Part shown: positions 50,573 to 58,372 of the stretch, one piece after another
Layout of the letters: each line of letters starts with the position of its first letter
Position numbering within the stretch: the stretch's first letter is position 1
Assembly: GCF_021026295.1 (NCBI RefSeq)
Contig: NZ_JAJNDA010000001.1
Coordinates: 186,001 to 250,000, forward strand
Direction: 5' to 3'
DNA: 64,000 nucleotides
From: Actinomycetospora soli
Lineage (GTDB): Bacteria > Actinomycetota > Actinomycetes > Mycobacteriales > Pseudonocardiaceae
Program-made: the position numbers and the translations under genes
The notes under the pieces: generated by a model
The model's database searches: none
What the model was told of the DNA's origin: nothing
Seen by the model: only the letters and a program-made list of their open reading frames with translations

Positions 50573-51958
50573 GTGAGCGACCAACCCTTCTGGAACCCCA
50601 AGACCGAGACCCTCCCGCGGGAGCAGCTGCGCGAGCTCCAGCTCGCCAAGCTGCGCCGGACGGTCGCGTGGGCGAAGGCGCGCAGCCCGCACTACGCGCG
50701 CACGCTCGCCGGCGTCGACCCCGACCGGCTCCGCACCTGGGACGACCTCGCCCGCATCCCCTTCCTCACCCGCGAGGAGTGGATGACGAGCCAGGACGCG
50801 GTGCCGCCCTACGGCGAGCTCCCGGTGGTCGGGCCGGAGGCGGCGGTCCGCGTGCACACGACGTCGGGCACCTCCGGGCGCACCCCGCTGCGCGCCCTCG
50901 ACTCCCGCAAGGACTGGTCGTGGGCCGCGGAGATGTGGTGCTACGCGCTGTGGGGCGCGGGGATCCGGCCGCACGACGTCGGCTACGTCGCCTTCGGGTA
51001 CGGCAGCTTCATCGGCTTCTGGGGCCTGCACGGCGGCCTCGAGAAGATCGGGGCGCTGACCGTGCCCGGGGGCGCGCAGACCACGCCCCACCGCGTCCGC
51101 CAGATCGTCGACTTCGGCGCCACGGTGGTCGCGTCGACGCCGACCTACGCCCTGCGCCTGGCCCAGGAGGCCGCGGCGATGGGCGTCGACCTGGCCGCCG
51201 GCCCGGTGCACACCCTGATCCTCTCCGGGGAGCCCGCCGGCTCGATCCCGGAGACCAAGAGCCTCATCGAACGGGCGTGGGGCGCGAAGGCGATCGACAC
51301 CGCGGGCATGACCGAGATCTCGACCATCGTCATGTTCGAGCCCGCGAACCAGCCCGGCGGCTGCCACGTCATCGAGGACCACTTCATCGAGGAGGTCATC
51401 GACCCGTCGAGCGGCCGGGCCCTGCCCTACGGCGAGCGCGGCGAACGGGTCTGCACGTCGTTCGGCCGCTCCACCACGCCGCTACTGCGCTACCGCACCG
51501 CGGACCTCGTCATGAAGGTCCCCGCCGCGACCGCCGGCAACGGCCGCACCTTCGACCTCTACGAGGGCGGGATCATCGGCCGCGTGGACGACATGAAGCT
51601 CGTCCGCGGCACCAACGTCTACCCCGGTGCGATCGAGGCGATCGTCCGCGGCCACGCCGGGATCGAGGAGTTCCAGGTCCGCCTCGAGCACCTCGACGGC
51701 CGGGACGAGGTGATCCTCGTCCTCGAGCCCCATCCCACCGTCGGCGACGACGGGTGGGCGCGGCTCGCCGACGACCTCGGCCGCGAGCTCGCCGACGCCC
51801 ACGAGGGCCTGCGCTTCCTGCTGCGCCGCGCGGCCACCGACGAGCTGCCGCGCTTCGAGCTCAAGGCCAAGCGCCTGACCGACGTGCGCGCCGAGCAGCA
51901 GCGCGCCGCCCTCGCCGCGACCGCCGCCCCCGCCGCCCCCGCCAAGGAGCCCGCATGA
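50573..51958 (+). CDS. Aryl-CoA ligase (phenylacetate-CoA ligase family)
   Basis: 461-aa AMP-forming ligase from GTG 50573. The ATP loop HTTSGTSGRTP, the TAGMTEISTI acid-binding segment, LRYRTADLV and the C-terminal hinge near RVDDMKLVRGTNVYPGAIE are the PaaK-type signature. Its neighbours indicate an aromatic acid with an ortho substituent, such as 2-aminobenzoate or salicylate. The C-terminus ends in an Ala/Pro-rich tail. The stop overlaps the small downstream gene (ATGA). Confidence 0.88.
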   Translation: MSDQPFWNPKTETLPREQLRELQLAKLRRTVAWAKARSPHYARTLAGVDPDRLRTWDDLARIPFLTREEWMTSQDAVPPYGELPVVGPEAAVRVHTTSGTSGRTPLRALDSRKDWSWAAEMWCYALWGAGIRPHDVGYVAFGYGSFIGFWGLHGGLEKIGALTVPGGAQTTPHRVRQIVDFGATVVASTPTYALRLAQEAAAMGVDLAAGPVHTLILSGEPAGSIPETKSLIERAWGAKAIDTAGMTEISTIVMFEPANQPGGCHVIEDHFIEEVIDPSSGRALPYGERGERVCTSFGRSTTPLLRYRTADLVMKVPAATAGNGRTFDLYEGGIIGRVDDMKLVRGTNVYPGAIEAIVRGHAGIEEFQVRLEHLDGRDEVILVLEPHPTVGDDGWARLADDLGRELADAHEGLRFLLRRAATDELPRFELKAKRLTDVRAEQQRAALAATAAPAAPAKEPA

Positions 51959-52158
51959 GCACCGACCTGGTGGGCACCGAGCTCACCGCCACCGAGACCG
52001 AGCTGCTCGCCGCATACGACGCGCTGCGCGCCCTGCTCGCCGCCGACGACCTGCCGCCCTGCGCCGCCGCCGGCGTCCGCGCGGCGCTGGCCCCGCTCGC
52101 CGTCGTCGTGACCGACCTCGGCCTGCGCTTCGAGCACCTCACCGACCTGGGAGTCTGA
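51955..52158 (+). CDS. Small conserved-looking acidic protein
   Basis: 67-aa helical protein, ATG 51955 overlapping the ligase stop and 2 bases before the hydroxylase ATG. Two amphipathic helices (LTATETELLAAYDALRALLAAD and AAGVRAALAPLAVVVTDLG) are readable. No family recognised. Tight position between ligase and hydroxylase suggests a subunit or an assembly partner of one of them (inference). Confidence 0.6.
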   Translation: MSTDLVGTELTATETELLAAYDALRALLAADDLPPCAAAGVRAALAPLAVVVTDLGLRFEHLTDLGV

Positions 52159-52160
52159 GC

Positions 52161-54449
52161 ATGAAGATCGCCTCCATCGGCGGCGGCCCCGGCGGGCTGT
52201 TCACCGCCATCCTGGCGAAGAGGACCGACCCGGACCGCGAGATCGTCGTGTACGAGCGCAACGCCGCCGACGACACCTTCGGCTTCGGGGTCGTGTTCTC
52301 CGAGGAGACCCTGCAGAACATCGCCGACGCGGACCCGACGTCGATCGACCGCATCCAGGCCGAGTTCCGGCACTGGTCGGCCATCGACACCGACTTCCTC
52401 GGCACCGTCGAGCGCTCCGACGGGCACGCGTTCGCCGCGCTGGAGCGCAAGCGGCTCCTGCAGATCCTCGGCGAGCGGGCCCTCGAGCTCGGCGTCGACG
52501 TCCGCTACTCGACCGAGGCGCCCCCGCTCGACGAGGTCCGGCGCTCCTATGACGTCGTCCTCGCCGCCGACGGCGTCAACAGCCGCACCCGCGAGGCGCT
52601 CGCCGACCAGTTCGTGCCCTCCCGCGAGGGCCGCACCGCGAAGTACGCCTGGTTCGCCACCGAGCGGCCCTTCGACTGCTTCACGTTCCTCATCGTCGAG
52701 ACCCGGTTCGGTCTGTTCTGGGCGCACATCTACCCGTTCGACGACACCCGCTCGACCTTCATCGTCGAGACCGACGAGGCGACCTGGCGGCGCGCGGGAC
52801 TCGACGCCCACGCGTCGGTCGAGCGCCGACCGGGCGAGAACGACGAGGCCTCGATGCGCTTCTGCGAGGAGATCTTCGCCGAGCACCTCGACGGCCACCG
52901 GCTGATCGGCAACAACTCCGGCTGGCTCTCGTTCACCGTCATGCGCAACGAGCACTGGTCGGCGGGCAACGTCGTCCTCGTCGGCGACGCCGCGCACACC
53001 GCCCACTTCTCCATCGGCTCGGGCACCAAGCTCGCCCTCGAGGACGCGATCGCGCTCGCCGGCGCCATCGACAGGGAGTCCGACGTCGACGCGGCGCTCA
53101 AGGCCTACGCCGAGGAGCGCAAGCCCGTCGTCGCCTCGCTGCAGCGCTCCGCGCAGACCAGCCTGGAGTGGTTCGAAGGGCTCGCCCGCTACCGCCACCT
53201 CCAGCCGCAGCAGTTCGTGTTCCAGCTGCTCACGCGCTCGCAGCGCGTCACCTACGACAACCTGCGGCTCCGCGACCCGGACTACGTCGGCCGGCTGGAC
53301 CGCTGGCTGGCCGGGCAGACCCGGGCACTCGGCCTGGAGGTCGCCGACGGCACGCCGCCGATGTTCCACCCCTGGCGCCTGCGGGGGCGGACCTTCCCCA
53401 ACCGCATCGTCATGTCCCCCATGGCGCAGTACTCCGCGGTCGACGGCCTCCCCACCGACTGGCACCTCGTCCACCTCGGTTCGCGCGCCGTCGGCGGCGC
53501 CGGCCTCGTCATGACCGAGATGACCTGCGTGAGCCCCGAGGGCCGCATCACCCTCGGCTGCCCGGGCCTCTGGAACGACGAGCAGACGCAGGCGTGGCGC
53601 CGCGTCGTCGACTTCGTCCACGGCCAGACCCCGGCGCTCATCGGCGCCCAGATCGGCCACGCCGGGCGCAAGGGCTCCACGAAGGTCATGTGGGAGGGGA
53701 TCGACGACCCCCTTCCCGACGACGAGGCGTGGGAGATCCTCGGGCCGTCCCCCGTCCCGTACCGGTCGGACTCGCCGGTGCCGCGGGAGATGACCCAGGA
53801 CGACATCGACGCCGTCGTCGCCGCGCACGTCGACACGGCGCGGCGGGCAGCCGAGGCCGGCTTCGACCTGCTCGAGCTGCACTACGCGCACGGCTACCTC
53901 GTGTCGTCGTTCCTCTCGCCGCTGTCGAACCGGCGCACCGACCGCTACGGCGGCTCGCTGGAGAACCGGGCGAGGCTCGGGCTGGAGATCCTCGACGCGG
54001 TGCGGGAGGTGTGGCCGGCGGACCGGCCGATCAGCGTGCGCATCAGCGCCACCGACTGGGTGGACGACGGCGGGTTCACCGGCGACGACGCGGTGGCACT
54101 CGCCCCGATGCTCGCCGCGCACGGCGCCGACGTCATCGACGTCTCCACCGGGCAGACCTCGGTCGACGCCGACCCGAAGTACGGCCGGCTCTACCAGACC
54201 CCGTTCGCCGACCGGATCCGTCAGGAGACCGGCGTCCCCACCATCACCGTCGGGGCCGTCGCGTCGGTGGAGGACGCGAACACCATCATCGCGTCCGGGC
54301 GGGCCGACCTGTGCGCGATCGCCCGCCCGCACCTGGTCGACCCCTACTGGACCTGGAACGCCGCGCTGGACCAGGACTACCGCGGTGTCCCGGTGCCGAA
54401 GCAGTACCGCTCCGGTCTCTCGGCCCGTCGTCGGGAACAGCACCCGTGA
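52161..54449 (+). CDS. Bifunctional aryl-CoA hydroxylase/old-yellow-enzyme reductase (anthraniloyl-CoA or salicylyl-CoA type)
   Basis: 762-aa fusion. Residues 1 to about 370 are a class A flavoprotein monooxygenase: GGGPGGLFTAILAK (Rossmann), and GDAAHTAHFSIGSGTKLALEDA (FAD). Residues about 395-755 are an old yellow enzyme domain with FMN and catalytic segments (HLVHLGSRAVGGAGLVMTEM, IGHAGRKGS, YAHGYLVSSFLSPLSNRRTDRYGG). This matches 2-aminobenzoyl-CoA monooxygenase/reductase of Azoarcus and the fused salicylyl-CoA 5-hydroxylases. With RidA and a ligase nearby, anthranilate is favoured, but salicylate cannot be excluded. GTGA overlap with the thioesterase. Confidence 0.9.
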   Translation: MKIASIGGGPGGLFTAILAKRTDPDREIVVYERNAADDTFGFGVVFSEETLQNIADADPTSIDRIQAEFRHWSAIDTDFLGTVERSDGHAFAALERKRLLQILGERALELGVDVRYSTEAPPLDEVRRSYDVVLAADGVNSRTREALADQFVPSREGRTAKYAWFATERPFDCFTFLIVETRFGLFWAHIYPFDDTRSTFIVETDEATWRRAGLDAHASVERRPGENDEASMRFCEEIFAEHLDGHRLIGNNSGWLSFTVMRNEHWSAGNVVLVGDAAHTAHFSIGSGTKLALEDAIALAGAIDRESDVDAALKAYAEERKPVVASLQRSAQTSLEWFEGLARYRHLQPQQFVFQLLTRSQRVTYDNLRLRDPDYVGRLDRWLAGQTRALGLEVADGTPPMFHPWRLRGRTFPNRIVMSPMAQYSAVDGLPTDWHLVHLGSRAVGGAGLVMTEMTCVSPEGRITLGCPGLWNDEQTQAWRRVVDFVHGQTPALIGAQIGHAGRKGSTKVMWEGIDDPLPDDEAWEILGPSPVPYRSDSPVPREMTQDDIDAVVAAHVDTARRAAEAGFDLLELHYAHGYLVSSFLSPLSNRRTDRYGGSLENRARLGLEILDAVREVWPADRPISVRISATDWVDDGGFTGDDAVALAPMLAAHGADVIDVSTGQTSVDADPKYGRLYQTPFADRIRQETGVPTITVGAVASVEDANTIIASGRADLCAIARPHLVDPYWTWNAALDQDYRGVPVPKQYRSGLSARRREQHP

Positions 54450-54841
54450 TCGTCTCGCGACGACGCGTGGAGTGGCACGACACCGACGCCGCCGGCCACC
54501 AGCACCACTCCGCGGTGCTGCGGTGGGTGGAGGCGGCCGAGGCGGAGCTGCTGCGCTCGGTGGGGTGCGCCCGACTGTTCGGGCGCACCCCGCGGGTGCG
54601 GCACGAGGTGGACTACCGGTCGCGGGTGTTCTTCGGCGACGAGGTCGAGACGACGCTGCGGGTCGAGGCGCTCGGCCGGTCGTCGCTCACCTACGCGTTC
54701 GACGTGGCCTGCTCCGACCGCCCCGTGGCGAGCGGCCGCCTCGTCATCGTGCACGCCCCGTCCGCCACGGGCGGCGCCGAGCCGTGGCCGGAGGACGTCC
54801 GGGCGGCCCTGGGGCCGATCGTCACCGCCACCCCGGCTTGA
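54446..54841 (+). CDS. 4-hydroxybenzoyl-CoA thioesterase-family enzyme
   Basis: 131-aa single hotdog protein, GTG 54446 overlapping the hydroxylase stop. The catalytic block is RRVEWHDTDAAGHQHHSAVLRWVEAAEAELL, with Asp in HDTDAAGH. The rest, DYRSRVFFGDEVETTLRVEALGR, fits the 4HBT family. It would hydrolyse the hydroxylated or reduced aryl-CoA. The stop TGA (54839-54841) is inside the long inverted repeat at 54838. Confidence 0.88.
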   Translation: MIVSRRRVEWHDTDAAGHQHHSAVLRWVEAAEAELLRSVGCARLFGRTPRVRHEVDYRSRVFFGDEVETTLRVEALGRSSLTYAFDVACSDRPVASGRLVIVHAPSATGGAEPWPEDVRAALGPIVTATPA

Positions 54842-54957
54842 GCGAAGGGCACCTTCGGTCGAGTAGACGGGCCGTGGGCGCCCACCGCCATCCCGGGCTC
54901 GACCGAACGAAGGGCACCGTCGGTCGGCCTATTCGACCGAAGGTGCCCTTCGCTCAA
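54838..54957. repeat. 25-bp inverted repeat with an internal third arm at convergent stops
   Basis: The arm at 54838-54862 (TTGAGCGAAGGGCACCTTCG and five more bases) is exactly complementary to 54933-54957. The loop holds a degenerate forward copy at about 54906-54926 (CGAAGGGCACCGTCGGTCGG), so alternative stems can form. It contains the TGA of the thioesterase and lies 18 bases from the RibD-like stop. Confidence 0.8.
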
Positions 54958-54974
54958 CGCAGGGAGGGTGGGCG

Positions 54975-55721
54975 TCAGCCCCGCGTGCGCAGGTACCGCA
55001 CGAGCAGCGTCGAGTCCTCGACCAGCAACGAGTCGACGGTGAACCCGCGCGGCTCGTCCAACGGGGCGTCCGTGCGCGCCACGCGGCCCGCCTGCCCGGC
55101 GACGGCCGTCGGCACGAAGCTGATCCGCATCTCGTCGACGAGGTCGGCGTCGAGCAGCTTGCCGGTCAGTCCCGGGCCGCCCTCGCAGTCGATGCTGCGC
55201 AGCCCGCGCCCGGCGAGCTGGCGGACCGCGTCGGCCAGGTCCACGTCGTCGTCCCCGGCGATCAGTACCTCGGCGCCCGCGTCCTGCCACGCCCGCTGCT
55301 TGTCGGCCGGCGCCGAGGCGCACGTGATCACGATGGTCGGCACCAGCACATCGACGACGCTCGGTGCGTCGGCGGGCAGCGACCCGGAGGTCACGACGGC
55401 GAGCGGCGGCACCGCGGCGAGCCCGTGCCGCTCCCGACGACGGGCCGACTCCCCCTCCGGCCGCAGCCCCGGGTACTCCTCGGCCACGGCCGTGCCGGAG
55501 GCGAGCAGCACGACGTCGGCCAGGTCGTGCCCGAGCCCGAAGACCTTCCGGTCGGCGTCGGACGACAGTCCCCGGCTCTTCCCGTCGATCTCGATGCCGC
55601 CGTCGAGCGAGCTGACGAAGTTGACGGCGACCCACCCCGACGACCGCTCCGGGTAGACGTAGAGCTCCTCCAGCTGCGCCGGGTCGAGCTCGCCGGCCGG
55701 CAGCGGCCACACCCGGTGCAC
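54975..55721 (-). CDS. RibD C-terminal-type pyrimidine reductase family protein
   Basis: 248 aa. GTG 55721 overlaps the FolP-like stop (TAGTG). The fold motif GWVAVNFVSSLDGGIEIDG, the SADRKVF segment and the GGPGLTGKLLDADLVDEM end-block are typical of the dihydrofolate-reductase-like RibD/HTP reductase domain. It lacks the RibD deaminase half. Conserved pairing with a FolP2-like gene is known in actinobacteria; the substrate is unknown. Confidence 0.82.
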   Translation of the reverse strand: MHRVWPLPAGELDPAQLEELYVYPERSSGWVAVNFVSSLDGGIEIDGKSRGLSSDADRKVFGLGHDLADVVLLASGTAVAEEYPGLRPEGESARRRERHGLAAVPPLAVVTSGSLPADAPSVVDVLVPTIVITCASAPADKQRAWQDAGAEVLIAGDDDVDLADAVRQLAGRGLRSIDCEGGPGLTGKLLDADLVDEMRISFVPTAVAGQAGRVARTDAPLDEPRGFTVDSLLVEDSTLLVRYLRTRG

Positions 55722-56605
55722 TACATCCACCTCTCGGCGCGCGACGGCGGGCGGTGGCCCAGCACGCTGGCGACCATCTCCAGCGTCTGGCGGGTCTCCT
55801 CGACCTGGTGGGCGCGCACCATCGCGACGCCCATCTGCGCGCACAGCGCGGTCGCGGCGAGCGTGCCGGTGAGGCGGCCGTCGAGCGGGACGTCCAGGGT
55901 CTCCCCCACCACGCCCTTGTTGCTCATCGCGAGCAGCACCGGCCACCCGGTGTCGATCAGCCGGGGCAGCGTGCGCAGCACCTCGAGGCTCTGCAGCGTG
56001 TTCTTGCCGAAGTCGATCGTGGGGTCGAGCAGGACGCCGTCGGCCGGCACGCCCGCCTCCACCGCCCGCTGCGCGAGCGCGACCGTGAAGTCCACGACGT
56101 CGCCCATCACGTCGTCGTAGACCGGCTTCTCCGGGTCGGTCCGGGGCGTGAGGCCACCCGTGTGGGCGGCCACGTAGCCGGCGCCGTACCGGGCGGTCAC
56201 CGGGAGGATGTCCTCGTCCCAGCCGGCCCAGCTGTCGTTGACCAGGTCGGCCCCGGCCGCGAGCAGGGCCTCCGCCGCCTCGGCGCGGTAGGTGTCGATG
56301 GAGATCGTCAGCTCCGGGAACCGCTCGCGGGCCCAGACCAGCGTCGGGCGCACCCGGTCGATCTCGTCGGCGACCGTCACCTCCGGCCCGGGGCTCGCGG
56401 GCACGCCGCCGAGGTCGACGACGTCCGCACCCTGCGCCACCGCCCGCTCGACCGCCGCCTCGGCGGCCGCGGGCTGCCAGGTGGCCCCGTGGTCGTAGAA
56501 GGAGTTCGGCGTCCGGTTGACGATCGCCATGATCAGGGCGCGGTCACGGCGGAGCCGCCGCCCGTGGATCGTCATCTCGACGTTCGCGCGGGTCGGTGCG
56601 CTCAC
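55721..56605 (-). CDS. folP2: Dihydropteroate synthase-like protein (FolP2 type)
   Basis: 294 aa from GTG 56605. The TIM-barrel motifs ALIMAIVNRTPNSFYDHGA, then GADVVDLGGVPASPG where FolP has a DIGGESTRPG-like loop, then DPTIDFGKNT and MSNKGVVGETL match the mycobacterial FolP2 (Rv1207). FolP2 proteins are not considered functional DHPS in mycobacteria, which agrees with the altered loop. An 11-codon frame, MPILIETTVIR (56602-56637), ends in GTGA overlap with the start and may couple translation. Confidence 0.82.
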   Translation of the reverse strand: MSAPTRANVEMTIHGRRLRRDRALIMAIVNRTPNSFYDHGATWQPAAAEAAVERAVAQGADVVDLGGVPASPGPEVTVADEIDRVRPTLVWARERFPELTISIDTYRAEAAEALLAAGADLVNDSWAGWDEDILPVTARYGAGYVAAHTGGLTPRTDPEKPVYDDVMGDVVDFTVALAQRAVEAGVPADGVLLDPTIDFGKNTLQSLEVLRTLPRLIDTGWPVLLAMSNKGVVGETLDVPLDGRLTGTLAATALCAQMGVAMVRAHQVEETRQTLEMVASVLGHRPPSRAERWM

Positions 56606-56691
56606 CGGATGACCGTGGTCTCGATCAGGATCGGCATGAGAACTTGATACACGGACCGTCGTGGTCCGGCCACCGATCACCCGGTTCATGA

Positions 56692-56705
56692 TCACGACGT
56701 CGTGA
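56692..56705. promoter_or_regulatory. 14-bp palindrome upstream of folP2-like gene
   Basis: TCACGACGTCGTGA is perfectly palindromic and lies 45 bases past the stop of the CrtI-like gene and 87 bases upstream of the folP2-like start. Candidate operator for the folP2/ribD-like transcript or part of a terminator. Confidence 0.4.
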
Positions 56706-56749
56706 GCGTGTCGCACCAGGGTGTGCGCGTGTCGCTCCCGGAGCCACGA

Positions 56750-58357
56750 TCACGCTCGCCGCCGGCCCAGCAGCGCCTCCGCCACCAGGTGCCCGGACGC
56801 CCCGCCGAGGCCCGGCCCCGGGTGCGTCGACGCCCCGAGGTGCCAGAGGCCCGGCACGCACGTCCGGTGCCGCCCCGCCGACGGCAGCGGCCGCCACGCG
56901 AAGTTCTGGTCCAGCTCGGCCGACCCGGCGTACGGGTCGCCCCCGATCGCGTTCGGGTTCCGGCCCTCGAGGTCGGCCGGCGAGATGACGTCGATGCCTG
57001 TCCTCCCGTCGCTGCGCTCGCCTTTGACCCCGACGACGAGCTCCCGCAGCCCGGGTGCCCGGGCGGCGACCCGGTCGAGCACGCGGTCGGCGTAGGCACG
57101 GGCCAGCGCCGGCGTCCACTCCCCCGACCCGACGTCGAGCACGCCCGCCGCGTCCCCCACCGGGCGCGACGGCACCTCCTGGAGCTGCAGCCAGAGCGCC
57201 GCGCACCCGGCCGGGACCCGCGACGGGTCGAGCACGTGCTGCTGCCCGACGACCACCGTGGGCCGCCGCGGCAGCAGGCCCGCCTCGGCCTCGGCGCAGG
57301 CGATCCCGGTCGACGACGAACCGTCGGTCAGGTGCACGAGCGGCACCTCGCGCAGCGCCGGGTCGCGCCACGGCACCGGACCCGAGAGGGCCACGTGGAT
57401 CTGCATCGCGGCGCGGCCCGGCCGGTAGGAGCGCGCCTCCTCGGCGATCCGCGCGGGCACGACCCCGCTGGGCAGCAGTTCCGTGTACAGCGCCCCGGGC
57501 GCCACGGAGGCCAGCACCGCGTCGGCCCGCACCGAGAAGCCGTCGCCCTCGACCCCGACGGCCCGCCCGCCGCGCACCACGATCCGCTCCACGCGGCGCC
57601 CGAGCCGGACGTCGACCCCGCGCTCGGCGAGCAGCGCGGCGAACGCGTCGACGAACCGCCCCGCCCCGCCGACCACCACGGGCAGGCCCGCCCCGTGCAT
57701 GGTCGCGGCGAACACCGGCACCATCGCCCCGCCCGACGCGGCGTCCGGCGCCAGGCCGGCGTGCAGCAGCCACGGGGCCCACAGCCGGTCCACCTCGACG
57801 CCGGTGAACCGCCCCCGCAGCCACGACCGGCCGCTGGTCAGGGCGTCGCGGGCGTAGGCCGCCGCCCCGCGCCGCCCCGCCGAGCGCAGCAGCGAGAACA
57901 GCGGCTTCCCGACGGCGGGTGACCACAGTTCGGAGCCCAGGAGCGTCCCGAGCGCGCCCACGTCGCGCCCGAAGCCGGCGATCATCGCGCGGTAGGCCTC
58001 GGCGTCGTCGGGATCGGCGAAGCCCTTCACCGTCTCCTCGACGTCGCGGTAGGCGATCGTCGGCGACCCGTCGTCGGGAACGGTCGCCGTCAACGGCCCG
58101 TCGGTGTTCGCGTAGGCGAGACCGTGGCGGGCGAGGTCGTCGCCCAGCTCGGCGAACGCGGGGCCGGTGACGAACAGCGGGTGCCACGACGACCACGTGT
58201 CGTGGACGTACCCGGGCACCGTCCGCTCCCCGCTGCCGATGAACCCGCCGAGCTCGTCGGCGGCGTCGAGCAGCGTCACCGACCGGCCCGCGCCCGCGAG
58301 CCGCGCCGCCGCGACCATGCCGTTGATCCCGGCGCCGACGACCACCACGTCCGTCAT
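56750..58357 (-). CDS. FAD-dependent phytoene desaturase-like oxidoreductase (CrtI family)
   Basis: 535 aa. The FAD Rossmann motif GAGINGMVAAARLAGAGRSV opens the protein, followed by FVDAFAALLAERGVDVRLGRRVERIVV; the C-terminal PGLWHLGASTHPGPGLGGASGHLVAE is typical of CrtI/NAD(P)-FAD oxidoreductases in amine oxidase-type folds. No other carotenoid gene is near, so it need not act on a carotenoid. It sits in the minus-strand group with the TPP enzyme, 16 bases downstream of it. Confidence 0.85.
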   Translation of the reverse strand: MTDVVVVGAGINGMVAAARLAGAGRSVTLLDAADELGGFIGSGERTVPGYVHDTWSSWHPLFVTGPAFAELGDDLARHGLAYANTDGPLTATVPDDGSPTIAYRDVEETVKGFADPDDAEAYRAMIAGFGRDVGALGTLLGSELWSPAVGKPLFSLLRSAGRRGAAAYARDALTSGRSWLRGRFTGVEVDRLWAPWLLHAGLAPDAASGGAMVPVFAATMHGAGLPVVVGGAGRFVDAFAALLAERGVDVRLGRRVERIVVRGGRAVGVEGDGFSVRADAVLASVAPGALYTELLPSGVVPARIAEEARSYRPGRAAMQIHVALSGPVPWRDPALREVPLVHLTDGSSSTGIACAEAEAGLLPRRPTVVVGQQHVLDPSRVPAGCAALWLQLQEVPSRPVGDAAGVLDVGSGEWTPALARAYADRVLDRVAARAPGLRELVVGVKGERSDGRTGIDVISPADLEGRNPNAIGGDPYAGSAELDQNFAWRPLPSAGRHRTCVPGLWHLGASTHPGPGLGGASGHLVAEALLGRRRA

Positions 58358-58372
58358 CCGACTCAGTGCTCC

